The translations under genes and the position numbers were made by a program. From the NCBI RefSeq assembly GCF_029873635.1, contig NC_080423.1, positions 107,369,988 to 107,433,987 of the forward strand: DNA of 64,000 nt. Direction: 5' to 3'. Shown here in pieces: positions 1 through 10,689 of the stretch. Every line of letters begins with the position of its first letter. Position 1 is the first letter of the stretch. The notes below the pieces were generated by a model. That model did no database searches. It was not told where the DNA came from and was given only the letters and a program-made list of their open reading frames with translations. Source of the stretch: Malania oleifera. Its lineage: Eukaryota > Streptophyta > Magnoliopsida > Santalales > Ximeniaceae.

Positions 1-103
1 CAACCTCACAAAGAAGGTGGAGGACGTGAACAGCGTGGGAGTTAATGAACAATAAACGAACGAACTGGAGGAGAGAATCAAGAAGATTGACCAAATAGAA
101 AAG

Positions 104-775
104 ATGATGAAGGAGACTCTTTCCAACCCATCCTGCAGGAAGACCTCATTGAAGTCTTCAAATCCACCCTTCATCAAAGAAGTGATGGAGGTCCCATTGC
201 CCAGCAAGTTCAAAATGCTGACTTTTGAAAGGTATGAGGGCTTGACTGACCCAATCGATCATCTGGACACCTTCAAGGTGTTGATGCAATTGCAGGGCGC
301 ACCTAATGCCATCATATGTCGGGCATTTGCAGCCACCCTTAAAGTTAGTGCCAAGGACTGGTACCGAACCCTTTGGCTTGGATCAATCGGCTCCTTCTTT
401 GAGATGGAACAGTAGTTTGCCGGCCATTTCATTAGCAGCTAGAGAATTGTCAAAACTTTGGCTCATCTGATGAGCTTGGTTCGAGGAGAATGGGAGACTT
501 TAAAAATGTTCATGCACTGCTTCCTCACTGCGACCCTGGAGATCCGCAACCTAGACATGGGAGTAGCATTGGCAGCCCTGACCACGACTCTTCAGCCAGG
601 GAATTTCTTGTACTCCCTGGGGAAAAGGCCTCCAATTGACATGGGGGAACTAATGGCACGAGCACAGAAGTATATCAATTTGGAAGAAGTAATGGACAAC
701 AGGAGAGACCGAGTTGATTTGAAAAGAAAGAACTTAAGGGATACGAGGGAGGCCTCCAAAATAGGGAAGAAGTAA
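104..775 (+). pseudogene. gypsy gag remnant (retrotransposon gag domain)
   Basis: Two conceptual segments show the pattern of plant gypsy gag proteins. The first has a PLPSKFK...FERYEG.TDP.DHL motif, a short QGAP segment and the C.AF..TLK region. The second has the R.AQKYI..EE tract typical of the downstream part of the domain. The product would be the structural capsid protein of a retrotransposon. It is broken and has no host role that can be inferred. Family assignment to Tat-like gypsy rests on recalled similarity only. Confidence 0.75.
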
Positions 776-1019
776 GAGAGTAACAAGCTACAAAACAGCC
801 CTAGGGGGTTAGGACATATAAGTAAGTTCTAATCCTACATTCCCCTAAACGTCTCGCGAACTAATGCCCTAGGGGGCTCTAACCCAATCTAGCATGCCCA
901 GAAAGGAGATTGTTTCATAAAATTGCACCTCTATTAGTCATATCTTCAAACATTTTGTGTTCCTATATTAAATTATCAAACGTACCTATCTATAAGTGCA
1001 TTTTCTGTCACGCTACTTG

Positions 1020-1480
1020 ATTTCAGCTCAAAAGATGAGCACAACTCATTAGGTAAAAGAAAATTTGTCCAATTGACAAGCAACGCTTGTGAGGCTAGAA
1101 GATTGCCTAACAAATGAGCACAACTCATTAGGCAAAGAAGAATCGACCCAACTGACGAGCAACGCTCATGAGGCCAGAAGACTGCCCAACAAATGAGTAC
1201 GACTCATTAGGCAAAATCGGCCCAATTGACAAGAAAACCTCGTGAGTCCATAAGACCACCCAACAAATGAGCATAGCTCATTAGGCGACATCAACCCAAC
1301 TGACGAGGAAAGTTCGTGAGGCTAGAAAACTGCCCAACAAGTGAGCACAGTTCATTAGGTGAAATCGGCCAAACTGACAAGTAAAGCTCGTGAGGCCAAA
1401 AGACTGCCCAACAAATGAGCACAACTAATTAGGCCAAGAGACAGCTTAAAAGATGAGCACAACTTATTAGGCTAGACAAA
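1020..1480. repeat. tandem repeat block A, unit about 75-80 bp, about 6 copies
   Basis: Successive copies share GAGCACAACTCATTAGGC, followed by a CCAACTGACGAG-type segment and GAGGCCAGAAGACTGCCCAAC. It lies between gag and the 3' LTR of the gypsy element and belongs to its 3' non-coding part. Confidence 0.8.
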
Positions 1481-2290
1481 CTCCCCACAGGGAGGTGCTT
1501 GGCAGAAATTCCTCAAGAAAAGTTACTCGGCAGAAATTTTACCCAAAGAGCTGCTTAGCAGAAATGGCCCACAAAGAGTGGCTCAATAGGAAAAAATGCC
1601 TTAGCAAGAGCTCTTGGGCAGAAATGCCTCACAAAGAGCTGCTCGGCAGGAAAAATGCCTTAACAAGAGCTGCTCGGCAAGAAAAATGCCTTAGCAAGAG
1701 TTGTTCGGTAGAAATTTCGCTCGAAGGGTTGCTCGGTAGAAATTCCCCACAAAGAGTGGCTTGGTAGGAAAAAATGCCTTAGCAAGAGCTGTTCGACAAC
1801 ATCCCTCACGAAAAGTTGCTTGACAAAAAAAATTCCTTAACAAAAGTTGTTCGGTAGAAATTTTGCCTGAAGAGCTTCTTGGAAGAAATGCCCCACAAAG
1901 AGCGACTTGGCAAGAAAAAATTGCCTCAGCAAGAGTTGCTCGGCAGAATCCCTCACGAAAAGCTGCTTGGTTGGAAAAAATGCCTTAGTAAGAGCTGTTT
2001 GGCAGAAATTTCGCATGAAGACCTGCTCGATAGAAATGCCCCACAAAGAGCAGCTCGGCAAGAAAAAAATGTTTTAGCAAGAGCTGCTTGGCAGAATCCC
2101 TCACAAAGAGCTGCTCGTCATGAAAAATGCCTTAGCAAGAGCTGTTCGACAGAAATTCCTCCCAAAGAGCTACTCGCCAGAAAATGCCCCTTGAAGAGCA
2201 GCTTGGCACGAAAACCTCTTGAAGGGTTTGGCTCAACACAGATGCCTCTTAAAGAGTTCGGCTTGGCAAAAGCCAAGCTTAGACGAAATC
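1480..2290. repeat. tandem repeat block B, unit about 30 bp, more than 20 copies
   Basis: The core AAAGAGCTGCTCGGCAGAAA recurs about every 30 bases with drift. Because the unit is near a multiple of three, it generates chance open frames on both strands (for example 1879-2301 plus and 1837-2061 minus). These are repeat translations, not genes. Confidence 0.8.
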
Positions 2291-2850
2291 AACTCGGATA
2301 AGCCAGCAAGCCTGCGAATCCGGCTCGACGAGCTACCCATACATGAAGATCGGCTCGTATGAGCCAGACACGCAAGTAGTATCGGCTCGGAAAGCCGCGT
2401 ACACTGCATCATTGGCTTAAATGAGTTGTTAACCCAAAGGGTTCAGCTCGGCAAGCCGCACACATAGTAGCTGCAGCTCGGATGAGTCAACGACCTGAAG
2501 TGATTGGCTCGGTGAAGCCGCATACACAACAACATTAGCTCAGCAAAGCGCACTCAAGTCAATATCGGCTCGGCGAAGCCGCGTACGTTGCAACATTGGC
2601 TCGGCAAAGTCACACTCACGTTAATATCGGCTCAGCGAAGCCACGTACACAACAACATCGGCTTGGCAAAGCCATGCCCACGTCAATATTAGCTTGGTGA
2701 AGTCATGTACGCAGTAACATAGGCTTGGCACAGCTGTGCGCACCTCAACTTCAGCTCGGACTAGCCGATACCCCAGAATTCGGCTCGGCAAAGCAAAAAT
2801 CGGCTCGGATAAGCCGATAATGTACCAACATCGGCTCAATGAGGTGCACA
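2290..2850. repeat. tandem repeat block C, unit about 30 bp, built on ATCGGCTCGGCGAAGCC
   Basis: Units carry CGGCTCGG.AAGCC followed by a variable CGTACAC.ACAACA segment, about 16 copies. The GGCT...AGCC pairs are short hyphenated palindromes. The block ends just before the purine tract and 3' LTR. Confidence 0.8.
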
Positions 2851-3065
2851 CAAGAAGACAGTCACAAAAAATTTTTGGCCCAAGCCTTCATTCCATGGAT
2901 TAAGCCTGAGTAAGAAGTCTCTCGTTAAGAAACCACGCATCATTTCTCCAGATCGGATCATCACCCGGATTAACACATAATTAGATTCCACAAAGCCCAT
3001 TAGGGACAACTTTCGAACTTTGGGAATATGGTTCAAAACTTTGAAACTAGGGGGGGGGGGGGAAC

Positions 3066-3495
3066 TGATATACCATAAATATATCACCTACCCTAAAGTC
3101 AAAAGAAGACTAGTTCCTAGCATTAATGGGGAAAATCACCTACCAAGTCAACCGCTCGACCAGAGCCATTGATGCTAGCCATATATTGACCAGAGTGATC
3201 CACGCCCACCCAATAGTGGCCGGAGTGATCCACGCTAGGCACCATAATGACATATCACCTTAAGGTCAAACTCCATTATTATAAATAGGGGTCCAAAGGA
3301 GAGACAAAGGTATCTCATTCTAAATTATATTTTGTTGTTGCATCATACCTCTCAAAGCCAATCCCTGATTTAGGCATCAGAGTGATCCCCCGAAGTACAC
3401 CTCGGGTCCTCCAAGCCACTTTTATTTTCATACTTTTCAAGTGATCGGGATCGGAAAGCTCGCCGGAGGTCAGATCGACAATTTTGGTAGCAACA
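3066..3495 (+). repeat. 3' LTR of the Tat-like gypsy element (about 430 bp)
   Basis: It begins TGATATACC directly after the G-rich purine tract and ends GTAGCAACA. The terminal TG...CA is kept. A TATA-like TTATAAATAG at about 3279 is followed by a downstream GATCGG-rich segment. The 5' LTR lies outside the window, so the target duplication cannot be checked. Confidence 0.7.
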
Positions 3496-3670
3496 ATATG
3501 TATATATTTTAAGATGTAAAAGAGAAATTTATTCAAAGGGACAAACATTCAAATAAGGAGCTTGAAGGGTCGAACCAGAGAAAATAAAGCGAACTCGAGA
3601 GAGCAATACAACAGTACAAAAGAAAAAGAAAAGAGTCGGGGGGGTTAGAACATAACAATGCCCTGAGACA

Positions 3671-3856
3671 AAGTCTTTTGGTTCTGCAACTTCTTTGAGC
3701 CAAAACGTCGACACTTGCTTAGCAAATTACCTTTTAAACACCTAGGGAGGAAGCACCGAGAGAAAGTCTTTTGGTTCTGCAACTTCTTTGAGTCAAAACG
3801 TCGACACTTGCTTAGCAAATTACCTTTTAAACACCTAGGGAGGAAGCACCGAAAGA
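3671..3856. repeat. near-perfect 93-bp direct tandem duplication
   Basis: The segment starting AAGTCTTTTGGTTCTGCAAC at 3671 is repeated at 3764 with about one difference. It contains GTCGAC and ends in the CCTAGGGAGGAAGCACCGA motif. The near identity points to a recent duplication. Function is unknown. Confidence 0.9.
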
Positions 3857-4700
3857 AAATTCTCCCATTCTGCTGAGAAAGATTGGTAAAATTTACTCCA
3901 TATATTTATGACAAAAATTCTCAAGTTACACTTGAAATACTCGATCATAACAAGCACTAGTCATACTCGAGTTTAAATAAGGCAAAACTCGACTAGTGTG
4001 TCTATATATATTATAATATGAATTTATTATGAGAGAAGTTTTAAAAACTTTCTCAAACTTAAATTGAAATTAACAATACACCTGCTCGATCCTTGTTACT
4101 CTTTGCACCTAGTCGCATATGTTTGCAAATAAATAATATTTCTATCATTGCCTACTTGAACAATGATATAAACTATTCACCCCATCTTGATCTCCATTAA
4201 TATGCCAATAAAACAAGAGAAGCACACACATGCAACAAGAATTCAAGCTTGGATCTAAATAAAAATTTATTAGTATAACTTCGTCATAGAGACAACTAAA
4301 TAGTGCCCTTGTCTACAACTCGCAAATAGCTTTTTTTTCGATTTATTATAATAGATTCATAGTTCATTATTTCATCTCGTGTATATATATATATATATAT
4401 AACATGGTTATGATGAGACAAAATTTTTAAACTTTTTACATATATAATTATACAATATTAATTACAAGCAATATAAAAAAGAAAACCAAGAAAAAACAGA
4501 GAGAGAAGGGAGGCATGGGGACTATTCAAAAAGCACAATGTATAGTTGTCACTTGTCTCGGTCCATCATCTCGATGGTTGGTACATGCAGTCTTACAAGA
4601 CCATTTGCACACAAAGTTAATTTCTTGTTTCTTTTTTTTTTTTTTTTTTTTTTTGGGGCAAGAAAATTTGTTTCATTCGTACCAAGATTATTTATATATT
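3857..4700. other. AT-rich intergenic spacer downstream of the P450 gene
   Basis: It contains a TA tract at about 4380-4400 and a poly-T run at about 4627-4654. Short open frames over the homopolymer are chance. No gene was recognised. Confidence 0.6.
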
Positions 4701-4717
4701 TTAATTTTCTTCCCCGG

Positions 4718-4723
4718 TTTATT
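4718..4723 (-). terminator. putative polyadenylation signal AATAAA of the P450 gene
   Basis: On the minus strand AATAAA lies about 35-40 bases downstream of the P450 stop codon, a usual position for a plant near-upstream element. Confidence 0.45.
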
Positions 4724-4757
4724 ACTTTGATTAGTCTAGCTGTGCAGTGCTGAAAGA

Positions 4758-6296
4758 TCAAATTGTTCTTTCCCTTTCCCGGACCGCCACTTTCAACCCA
4801 CCCGCCATGTGAGCCGTCAAAAGAGGGACAAAAACCGGTCGATCTGACACGACCGGTCGGAGCTCAAACCTCCTCAGGATCGAAGCCACCACGTACTTCA
4901 TCTGAATGAACGCCATCTCCTTTCCCAAACAGACCCTCGGACCCGCCTGGAAAACCGGAAACTTGTACGGGCTCACACTCTTCAATTCCCCTGCCCGTTC
5001 GGCATCTTCCCCCTCGAACCACCGGTCTGGTCTGAACTCCAATCGGTCCTCCCCCCACAACTCCTCCATTCTCCCCATTCCGTACGGGAAGTATGTCACC
5101 CTGTCCCCCCTCCCCACAGGCGTTCCGTCCGGCAACACATCACCGACGACGGCGTGCTTCGAGTCCCAGACCACCGGCGGGTACAGCCGCATTGACTCGC
5201 ACAAGCACGCCTTCGTGAATTTCATCTCCTTTAGTGCTTCAAACCCTAACGGCATTTCGCCGCCTGCGGCGGCTGTGGTAAGATCCACCACCTCGTCGAC
5301 CAGCGTCTTCTCGGCCTCGGGATGCTCCGAGAGAAGCCAAAAGAGCCATGTCATCGCCGCCGACGTTGTGTCCCGGCCTGCCATTATGAAGCTTATCACC
5401 ATGTCCCTCACCACCTCCTCGCCGTGCCCCGCCGCCAAAAGCCGCGACAGGAGATCGCCGCCGTCATTTCCGCCGCACTTCGCTAGCTTCATCTTCTTGC
5501 CTCTAATGATTTCGAGAACGGAGTCGTGAATCAGCCGCACTGCTTCCTTCAGCTTCCGCTCAGACCCCAGGTTAAACGCGCGTTTTATCTTCCACACCAC
5601 GAAAATCGGCTCCGCCGCCCGCATCGCAGATATTGCGGCGGCGGCGTCAAACGCAATTACAATTGGGGGAAGAGGAAGAGAGAGGTTTAACGAACAAGGG
5701 TCCGTTCCAAGCGAGACCTTACACACAATATCAAACGCAAACCTCCTCAAAACCTCTTGCAAGTCTACGATTTCCCCGCCGCGCGCGGCGGATTGAAGCA
5801 GCGGGAAGAGGCGCGTTTGCACCTCCTCTTCTAGGGTTTTCATGACGAACTCGCGCAGCGACCGGGTGGTGAACTCGTGGCTGGCTAACTTGCGCTGGGT
5901 GGTCCAGAGGTCGCCGTCGACGTTGAAGATGCCACAGCCGAGGAGGTCACCGAGGATGTCGGTGAAGGGCTTGCCCTTGGGGAAGTTGTGGAAGTTGGTG
6001 CGGAGGATGTGCTCGACGTTGGCAGGGTTCGCAGTGACGATGGTGCGCCGCGCCCCGAACCGCCGAATCGAGATGGTCCCGGTTGGGGACTCGGAGAGGA
6101 GGTCGGCGTACCAGTCGAGGAGGCGGCGGCGGTTGCGGTAGAAGGAGATGAGGCAGCCTATGAGTGGGTAGGAAGGAGGGCCATAAGTGGCAGCAGAGTA
6201 TTTTCTTCTTCTAGCGAAGTGGCAATAATGAAGGAGATGGAAGAAAGAGATGAGCAAAAGCACAGTAGAGACGTACAGGATCATGGATAATAACAT
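4758..6296 (-). CDS. CYP94B: cytochrome P450, CYP94B subfamily (jasmonoyl-isoleucine 12-hydroxylase type)
   Basis: A single 512-codon exon with no intron, as is usual for CYP94 genes. The N-terminus has a membrane anchor (residues about 4-24), then basic residues and the hinge YGPPSYP (38-44). The I-helix oxygen-binding motif AGRDTT is at 306-311. The K-helix ExxR is E367-R370. FRPDRW is at 421-426. The heme loop FQAGPRVCLG is at 449-458 with ligand Cys456. The C-terminal PLLTAHMAGGLKV block (491-503) and the internal PKGKPFTD and FNVDGD segments match CYP94B proteins better than CYP94C or CYP94A as I recall them. Family role: ER-bound omega-hydroxylation of JA-Ile to 12-OH-JA-Ile, which dampens jasmonate signalling. 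All key residues are present and the length is normal, so it looks functional. Which CYP94B member it is cannot be decided. Confidence 0.93.
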   Translation of the reverse strand: MLLSMILYVSTVLLLISFFHLLHYCHFARRRKYSAATYGPPSYPLIGCLISFYRNRRRLLDWYADLLSESPTGTISIRRFGARRTIVTANPANVEHILRTNFHNFPKGKPFTDILGDLLGCGIFNVDGDLWTTQRKLASHEFTTRSLREFVMKTLEEEVQTRLFPLLQSAARGGEIVDLQEVLRRFAFDIVCKVSLGTDPCSLNLSLPLPPIVIAFDAAAAISAMRAAEPIFVVWKIKRAFNLGSERKLKEAVRLIHDSVLEIIRGKKMKLAKCGGNDGGDLLSRLLAAGHGEEVVRDMVISFIMAGRDTTSAAMTWLFWLLSEHPEAEKTLVDEVVDLTTAAAGGEMPLGFEALKEMKFTKACLCESMRLYPPVVWDSKHAVVGDVLPDGTPVGRGDRVTYFPYGMGRMEELWGEDRLEFRPDRWFEGEDAERAGELKSVSPYKFPVFQAGPRVCLGKEMAFIQMKYVVASILRRFELRPVVSDRPVFVPLLTAHMAGGLKVAVRERERTI

Positions 6297-6320
6297 GATT
6301 GATTCTAACTATAGTGTTTC

Positions 6321-6321
<1 letters not shown>

Positions 6322-6358
<37 letters not shown>
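6322..6358. repeat. GA/CT microsatellite in the 5' leader of the P450 gene
   Basis: A pure GA run on the plus strand reads as CT on the mRNA strand, 26-62 bases before the start codon and downstream of the TATA box, so probably in the 5' UTR. Such tracts can bind plant GAGA-binding (BPC) factors. That role is inference. Confidence 0.8.
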
Positions 6359-6359
<1 letters not shown>

Positions 6360-6414
6360 GTTGGGTAAGAGCAGTGGAGGGTTATGGGGTTGAAAGAGAG
6401 GAGGGTTGGGGAGG

Positions 6415-6425
6415 TTTTTATATAG
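6415..6425 (-). promoter_or_regulatory. TATA box of the P450 gene
   Basis: On the minus strand CTATATAAAAA sits about 120 bases before the ATG, between two GA/CT tracts. A start site about 30 bases downstream would give a leader of roughly 90 bases that contains the proximal CT tract. Confidence 0.65.

Positions 6426-6427
<2 letters not shown>

Positions 6428-6475
<48 letters not shown>
6428..6475. repeat. GA/CT microsatellite upstream of the P450 TATA box
   Basis: This second GA run lies immediately upstream of the TATA box. It may act as a GAGA-type promoter element (inference). Length polymorphism between individuals is likely. Confidence 0.8.
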
Positions 6476-6478
<3 letters not shown>

Positions 6479-6544
6479 ATTGGAAGAGAGCCAATGACAT
6501 TAATTTGAGTTGAGGGTCTGACTTTTTATTTATCATTTATTATT

Positions 6545-7000
6545 ATTTTTTTGGCATGCGAATTAATGTTGCAGTGGTAGGGAGAAGAAAGAATATAAGG
6601 GATGAAAGAAAAGGAGCACGCGAAAGTTGTGGGGAATTATTAGGGGGTGCATGTGTGTCAGTGTCCCTCGTGACGGCAGAGACTCTCTAGCCGAAGACAT
6701 AGCTGAACTTGAGACCAAGAGAAAGTGGAGGAATGGAATGTGAAATGAGAATAGGCTGGAGGAAAAGTTAGGGAGTCGGGATTGTGGAATGTGTGAAAGT
6801 AAGTTTTGGCAAAGTGTCTTTTGTCTTTCTAGTAACTACGACCAATCCTCTACACAGACACTTTCTAGCGTTTGGTTTGCAATTTGTATGAAATTTAAAA
6901 TTTAAAATTAGAGTGGCGTGAATTTAAATAAACATAATATTAAATTTGTACTAAATTATATATATATATATTCATAAATAAAAAATTAAATATTGAAATT
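6545..7000. other. promoter-proximal spacer of the P450 gene, AT-rich
   Basis: No further gene was seen. It contains moderately complex sequence to about 6870, then low-complexity AT-rich DNA with a TA tract at about 6958-6970. This is presumably upstream regulatory DNA of the minus-strand P450. Confidence 0.4.
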
Positions 7001-7002
7001 CA

Positions 7003-7165
7003 TGCTTTGCTCAAGTGGTAAGGTTGAAGTTGGATTATGGTGATTCTTAGGTTTCAGGTTCGATTTCTCACTTGTATCTTATTTGGTAAATTATCAGAGA
7101 TGCATCAATGGGTAGAGAGCAATATTTTCATTCTCGACTTCGTGTGACCTAGGTGGGTTCAGACG
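7003..7165 (+). mobile_element. tRNA-derived SINE, diverged copy
   Basis: A box A-like GCTCAAGTGGTAAGG is followed at tRNA spacing by a box B-like CAGGTTCGATTTC. The ATGCATCAATGGGTAGAG segment then matches the body shared with the copies at 8812, 25228 and 29985. The 3' end is degraded. Confidence 0.65.
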
Positions 7166-7169
7166 AATT

Positions 7170-8019
7170 TTAAATCTTAAATTTTAATATAATTACATAA
7201 ATTTAAACAAATTTGAAATTAATGTTGTACACATTTCATCCATAATTTAAATTGAAGGCAAAAATTCAAGGCCTGAAAATATAGATTTAACATGATTTTA
7301 AGGCCTTAAATTTGAAATTTTTTGGATTTAGGAATTTTTTTTTGTGTGTATAACTTTTTTTCTCAAATACGCATAATTCCAATCAAAATCTTAGCATCAC
7401 ACTCCCGAAGACAAATTAAAATTATAAAATTATAAGTGAATTCTATAAAATTATTATATTTGGTATTTTAAATTCAAAATATTTTTACTCACTTTTCTAG
7501 TATTGATTTATAAATTTATTTAATAACAATATTCATTCCTAATTAATTCTCACACATTCTCACAAAATTCAACTACTTTTTAGATGACTCGTGATTCTCA
7601 TCACGAAATATATTTTTGAAAATTACAATTCTCACTGATTCCGTTTTCTATACCTCAAATATAATATTGGATTTAATTTGCTAAAACAAAAATTTAAAAG
7701 ATGATTCGATTCACAAATTTTTCCAAATCTCGCAACAAATTAAGAAACAAAAATAAATAATGAAGTCTCTAACTAAGTAATTAACTAACCCTTTCTTTTC
7801 CTATACTGAAAACCTAACACTTATATGTATGTATTATTATAATTAATATATAGTACTGCGTATGTATTGTTATAATATAATCTTCATAGGGAAATGAATT
7901 AATCTCTTGAATTAAATTAACCTAACACCTAAATAGGGACGGAGGATCAATTAATTAAGCTTAGGGGTGGCTGGGGAGGCGTTGAAACACATTCACCTTC
8001 TTCTTCTTCTTCTTCTTCT

Positions 8020-8075
<56 letters not shown>

Positions 8076-8417
8076 ATATATATATATATATATATATAAC
8101 ATAAATTAATGAAGTCGTTTCTCATGACACGTACATGCAGGGGGAAATCAAAATTGGTGTGAATAATTAATTAACAAAATAGTCAACTGGTATGTCAGCG
8201 CATGCACGCACGTGATATGATATTATATATATATATACACACACACACACGTATCCCCCTGCGCTCCCCAAGCCCTTCTATCATTCTTTAATATTTATTC
8301 ATAATTCTATATTATTATTTATCAATTTTTAATTTTTAATCAGTTAATTAAAATTAATTTAATTAGTAGTAATTAATGTATATTTGTATATATACGTGCC
8401 GGCCGGCGGGGGCTTGA

Positions 8418-8460
<43 letters not shown>

Positions 8461-8810
8461 ATGAGCCAGCTGCAGGGCTCGTCAATGGCTTGTATATTAA
8501 TTAATTAAGTGATTAAGAATAATTTCATATATGGGAGCATTAATTAATTAAGTTTGCCTTGAATAATTAATAAATTAAGTGTACATGGCTTGATGCATGC
8601 GATGAGGCAATATGCACATTAGTTTGCTTGCCTACGTACGTGATAATATATATATATTAAAAAAGTAAAACTACGTGACTAATTAATTAAGACCCATCAC
8701 ACGTACCATCCTCATAAACTTTTAAAACTAATTTCATTGGATAACAATATTGTAATGAATACATGTCTGTCAACTGTCAAGCAATTATCATTCATATAAA
8801 AAGGTTTTTA
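7170..8810. other. AT-rich intergenic spacer with several microsatellites
   Basis: It holds (CTT)n, (CT)n and (TA)n tracts at about 7998-8098, a TA/CA tract near 8224-8250, and a long TA tract at about 8419-8456. A CACGTG G-box core lies at 8209-8214, about 1.9 kb upstream of the P450 ATG. No coding sequence was recognised. Confidence 0.5.
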
Positions 8811-8811
8811 T

Positions 8812-9032
8812 TTTTTTTATTTTTTTAATGAGCCGGAGACTCCAGCCACTATCGCGTCACTTTGGACACAATGGTGTGACACCAAACTCGGGGAGGTGAA
8901 AGCTACCCGTCCATTGACGCAGCCCTGGTAATTTATTGGGGTAAACTCTCAAAAGGGAATTGATTCCGTGACCTTGGGGTTCCCAAAGTCACAAGTCGCC
9001 TTTATCACTTGAACTAACCTAATTGGGCTAAA
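8812..9032 (-). mobile_element. tRNA-derived SINE, near full length, reverse orientation
   Basis: It has a T-rich tail at the left. Read on the minus strand it starts at AGCCCAATTAGGTTAG, with box A (GTTCAAGTGATAAAGG) then a degenerate box B near the GAATCAATTCCC segment. It then runs through the family body (ATGGACGGGTAGC, TGGTGTCACACC) to the A-tail. It is the same family as 25228-25425 and 29985-30192. Confidence 0.75.
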
Positions 9033-9085
9033 AGGTTATTGTCATTATGCTTGATTTGCAAATTCACATATAAAGTTGTTGTCAA

Positions 9086-9420
9086 AGGTAAAAGATAGTG
9101 ACCTTCCTTTAGGTTGGGCAAAAGACACTAACTTTTTCTAAGGTTTGACAAAAAATAATGAACCTTCACTAAGGTTTCAAAATTTTAGGAACCTCCCCCA
9201 AGGTTTAAAAAATTCCAAGGGTCTCCCCTAATATTTGTCAAAAAAATACAAATCTCCTATTATATTTTATAAAAAGATAAGCTTTTTGAGGAAAGACATG
9301 TGCCTTCTTGACAAATCTTAAGTGAGATTTGTAACATTTTTGAAATCTCATGAGAGGTTTGTGGTATTTTTGAAACCTTAAGGGAAGTTCTATTTTTTAC
9401 CAAACTCCAAGAGAGGTGAG
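9086..9420. repeat. fold-back (inverted-repeat) non-coding element, right end displaced to 13503
   Basis: The left part (AGTGACCTTCCTTTAGGTT...AAGACACTAAC) is the approximate reverse complement of the right part (ACCAAACTCCAAGAGAGGTGAGTGTCTT). The right part is split by the LTR inserted after 9420 and resumes at 13503. Internal AAGGTTT-type segments repeat about every 35-40 bases. It has no coding capacity. It resembles a MITE or fold-back element. Confidence 0.55.
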
Positions 9421-10308
9421 TGTAGCGACCTCAATTTCTAAATAGGAAATATAACATGATAAATGGAAAAGTCAACCCGAACTCGTGGGTAACGGGGACA
9501 CCTGTCAATTACAGCAGAAATCTACGCAGCAGTAAACAAAAAAAATCCAAACATCCATCCATAAAGCATAATACCAGAGCTTTCTATAACATTATAAAGC
9601 TGTACTTTTATACATCCTCATATACATCAAAATATCTCTAGGAACAAACACAAAATACCTCTGATCCTATTACAAAATCTTACCCTTCTCACAGGATAAT
9701 CTCACTAACTCAACAGCGGCCCTGACCCGTCGGTCTCTCAGGGGCTCCTGAAAAATTAATTAAGTTTGGGGGTGAGACACTTCTCAGTAAGGAAAAATAA
9801 ACTAAATATAGCTGTGTGACAACATGAACATTTAATGCAATTATACATATATAGTACATTTCATATTTCTATAAACAATCATCGTCATATAATAAATCAT
9901 TATATACTTTCATAATTTCTAATAAGTCATATCATACATAAAACATCAGTTAGAGCTGAATAGTACTGAAAACATACCCAGGATGAATAACTAGTTAATG
10001 TCATGTATTACCCCCCATGATGGGTTGTGCAGCCCGAAGGCGGGACGCGACAATGGCTGGCTGACCACTGCCGAATCAAATATATCTGTAAGTACGATGG
10101 GCCCGCCACACCTTGGTCCGGACTGTCAGGTGGACGTCCACACTCTACTGAAAGCCACATCGACTATCCATCTCTCATCCCCTCGTGGGATGGTTAGCAC
10201 TAATCTGACGTAGATATCTGATCTACAATATAGTTACGGTACTGAGTTCCTGAACTGAACTGAACTAAACTAACATCCGGGTTCTAATAACATATAGTAC
10301 ATAATTTC

Positions 10309-10470
10309 ATAAATACGGCCTTGTGTCGAACATTTTATAAATACGGCCTCGTGCCGAAATCATACATATGGTCTCGCGCCAAAATCATGGTAAATACGGC
10401 CTTGTGCCGAAATCATAGTAAATACGGCCTCGTGCCGATAACATAAATATGGCCTCGCGCCAGAATCGTT
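10309..10470. repeat. minisatellite of about 6 GGCCTCGTGCCG units in an LTR
   Basis: Units of 25-31 bp carry a hyphenated palindrome (CGGC...GCCG), each followed by an AAATCATA-type spacer. The homologous block is at 11573-11775 (about 8 units) and 15290-15480 (about 7 units, opposite strand). Confidence 0.8.
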
Positions 10471-10689
10471 TCAGGTATTTACATTCTGAAAATAACTCAT
10501 TTATCATATATTCATCAAACTCAATATAGCATAACTCGTCTTTTCAAAATACCTGAAAATATGCTTTATTTGTAAAATCATTCATATCATGATTCACTTC
10601 ACATAAAAATAATGTTCATGTCACATATGTGCCATTAAAGTCATACTTCATATTCTAAAATCATCATTTCTAGCATCTCATACATACAT

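Larger units (their letters stand above)
1..3495 (+). mobile_element. 3' part of a Tat-like Ty3/gypsy LTR retrotransposon, broken, no pol seen
   Basis: The left edge of the window cuts the element. Parts in order: a gag remnant (about 104-775), a spacer, three blocks of tandem repeats (about 1020-2850), a purine tract (G-run at about 3050-3062) and a 3' LTR starting TGATATACC at 3066 and ending GTAGCAACA at 3495. The LTR has a TATA-like TTATAAATAG near 3279. A gag followed almost at once by repeat arrays, with no protease, reverse transcriptase or integrase motifs between, indicates a shortened or non-autonomous derivative. Long tandem arrays before the 3' LTR are known in the Tat/Ogre lineage; that placement is inference. 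The gag is broken and the element is a fossil. Confidence 0.75.

Noticed and set aside
1837-2301. Open frames of 74 and 140 codons on both strands
   Set aside because: They run along a ~30-bp tandem repeat and only reflect its near-triplet period.
4864-6290. Several frames on both strands overlapping the P450
   Set aside because: Shadows of the GC-rich P450 coding sequence. They lack domains, while the P450 frame has all catalytic motifs.
6299-6536. Frames rich in Arg-Glu or Ser-Leu upstream of the P450
   Set aside because: Translations of GA/CT microsatellites.
7003-7080. Functional tRNA gene
   Set aside because: Box A and box B are present but no cloverleaf acceptor or anticodon stem forms by eye, and the sequence continues as a SINE body shared by other copies.
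8209-8214. G-box CACGTG as a jasmonate-response site of CYP94B
   Set aside because: It is about 1.9 kb upstream and a single 6-bp match is expected by chance in this much sequence.
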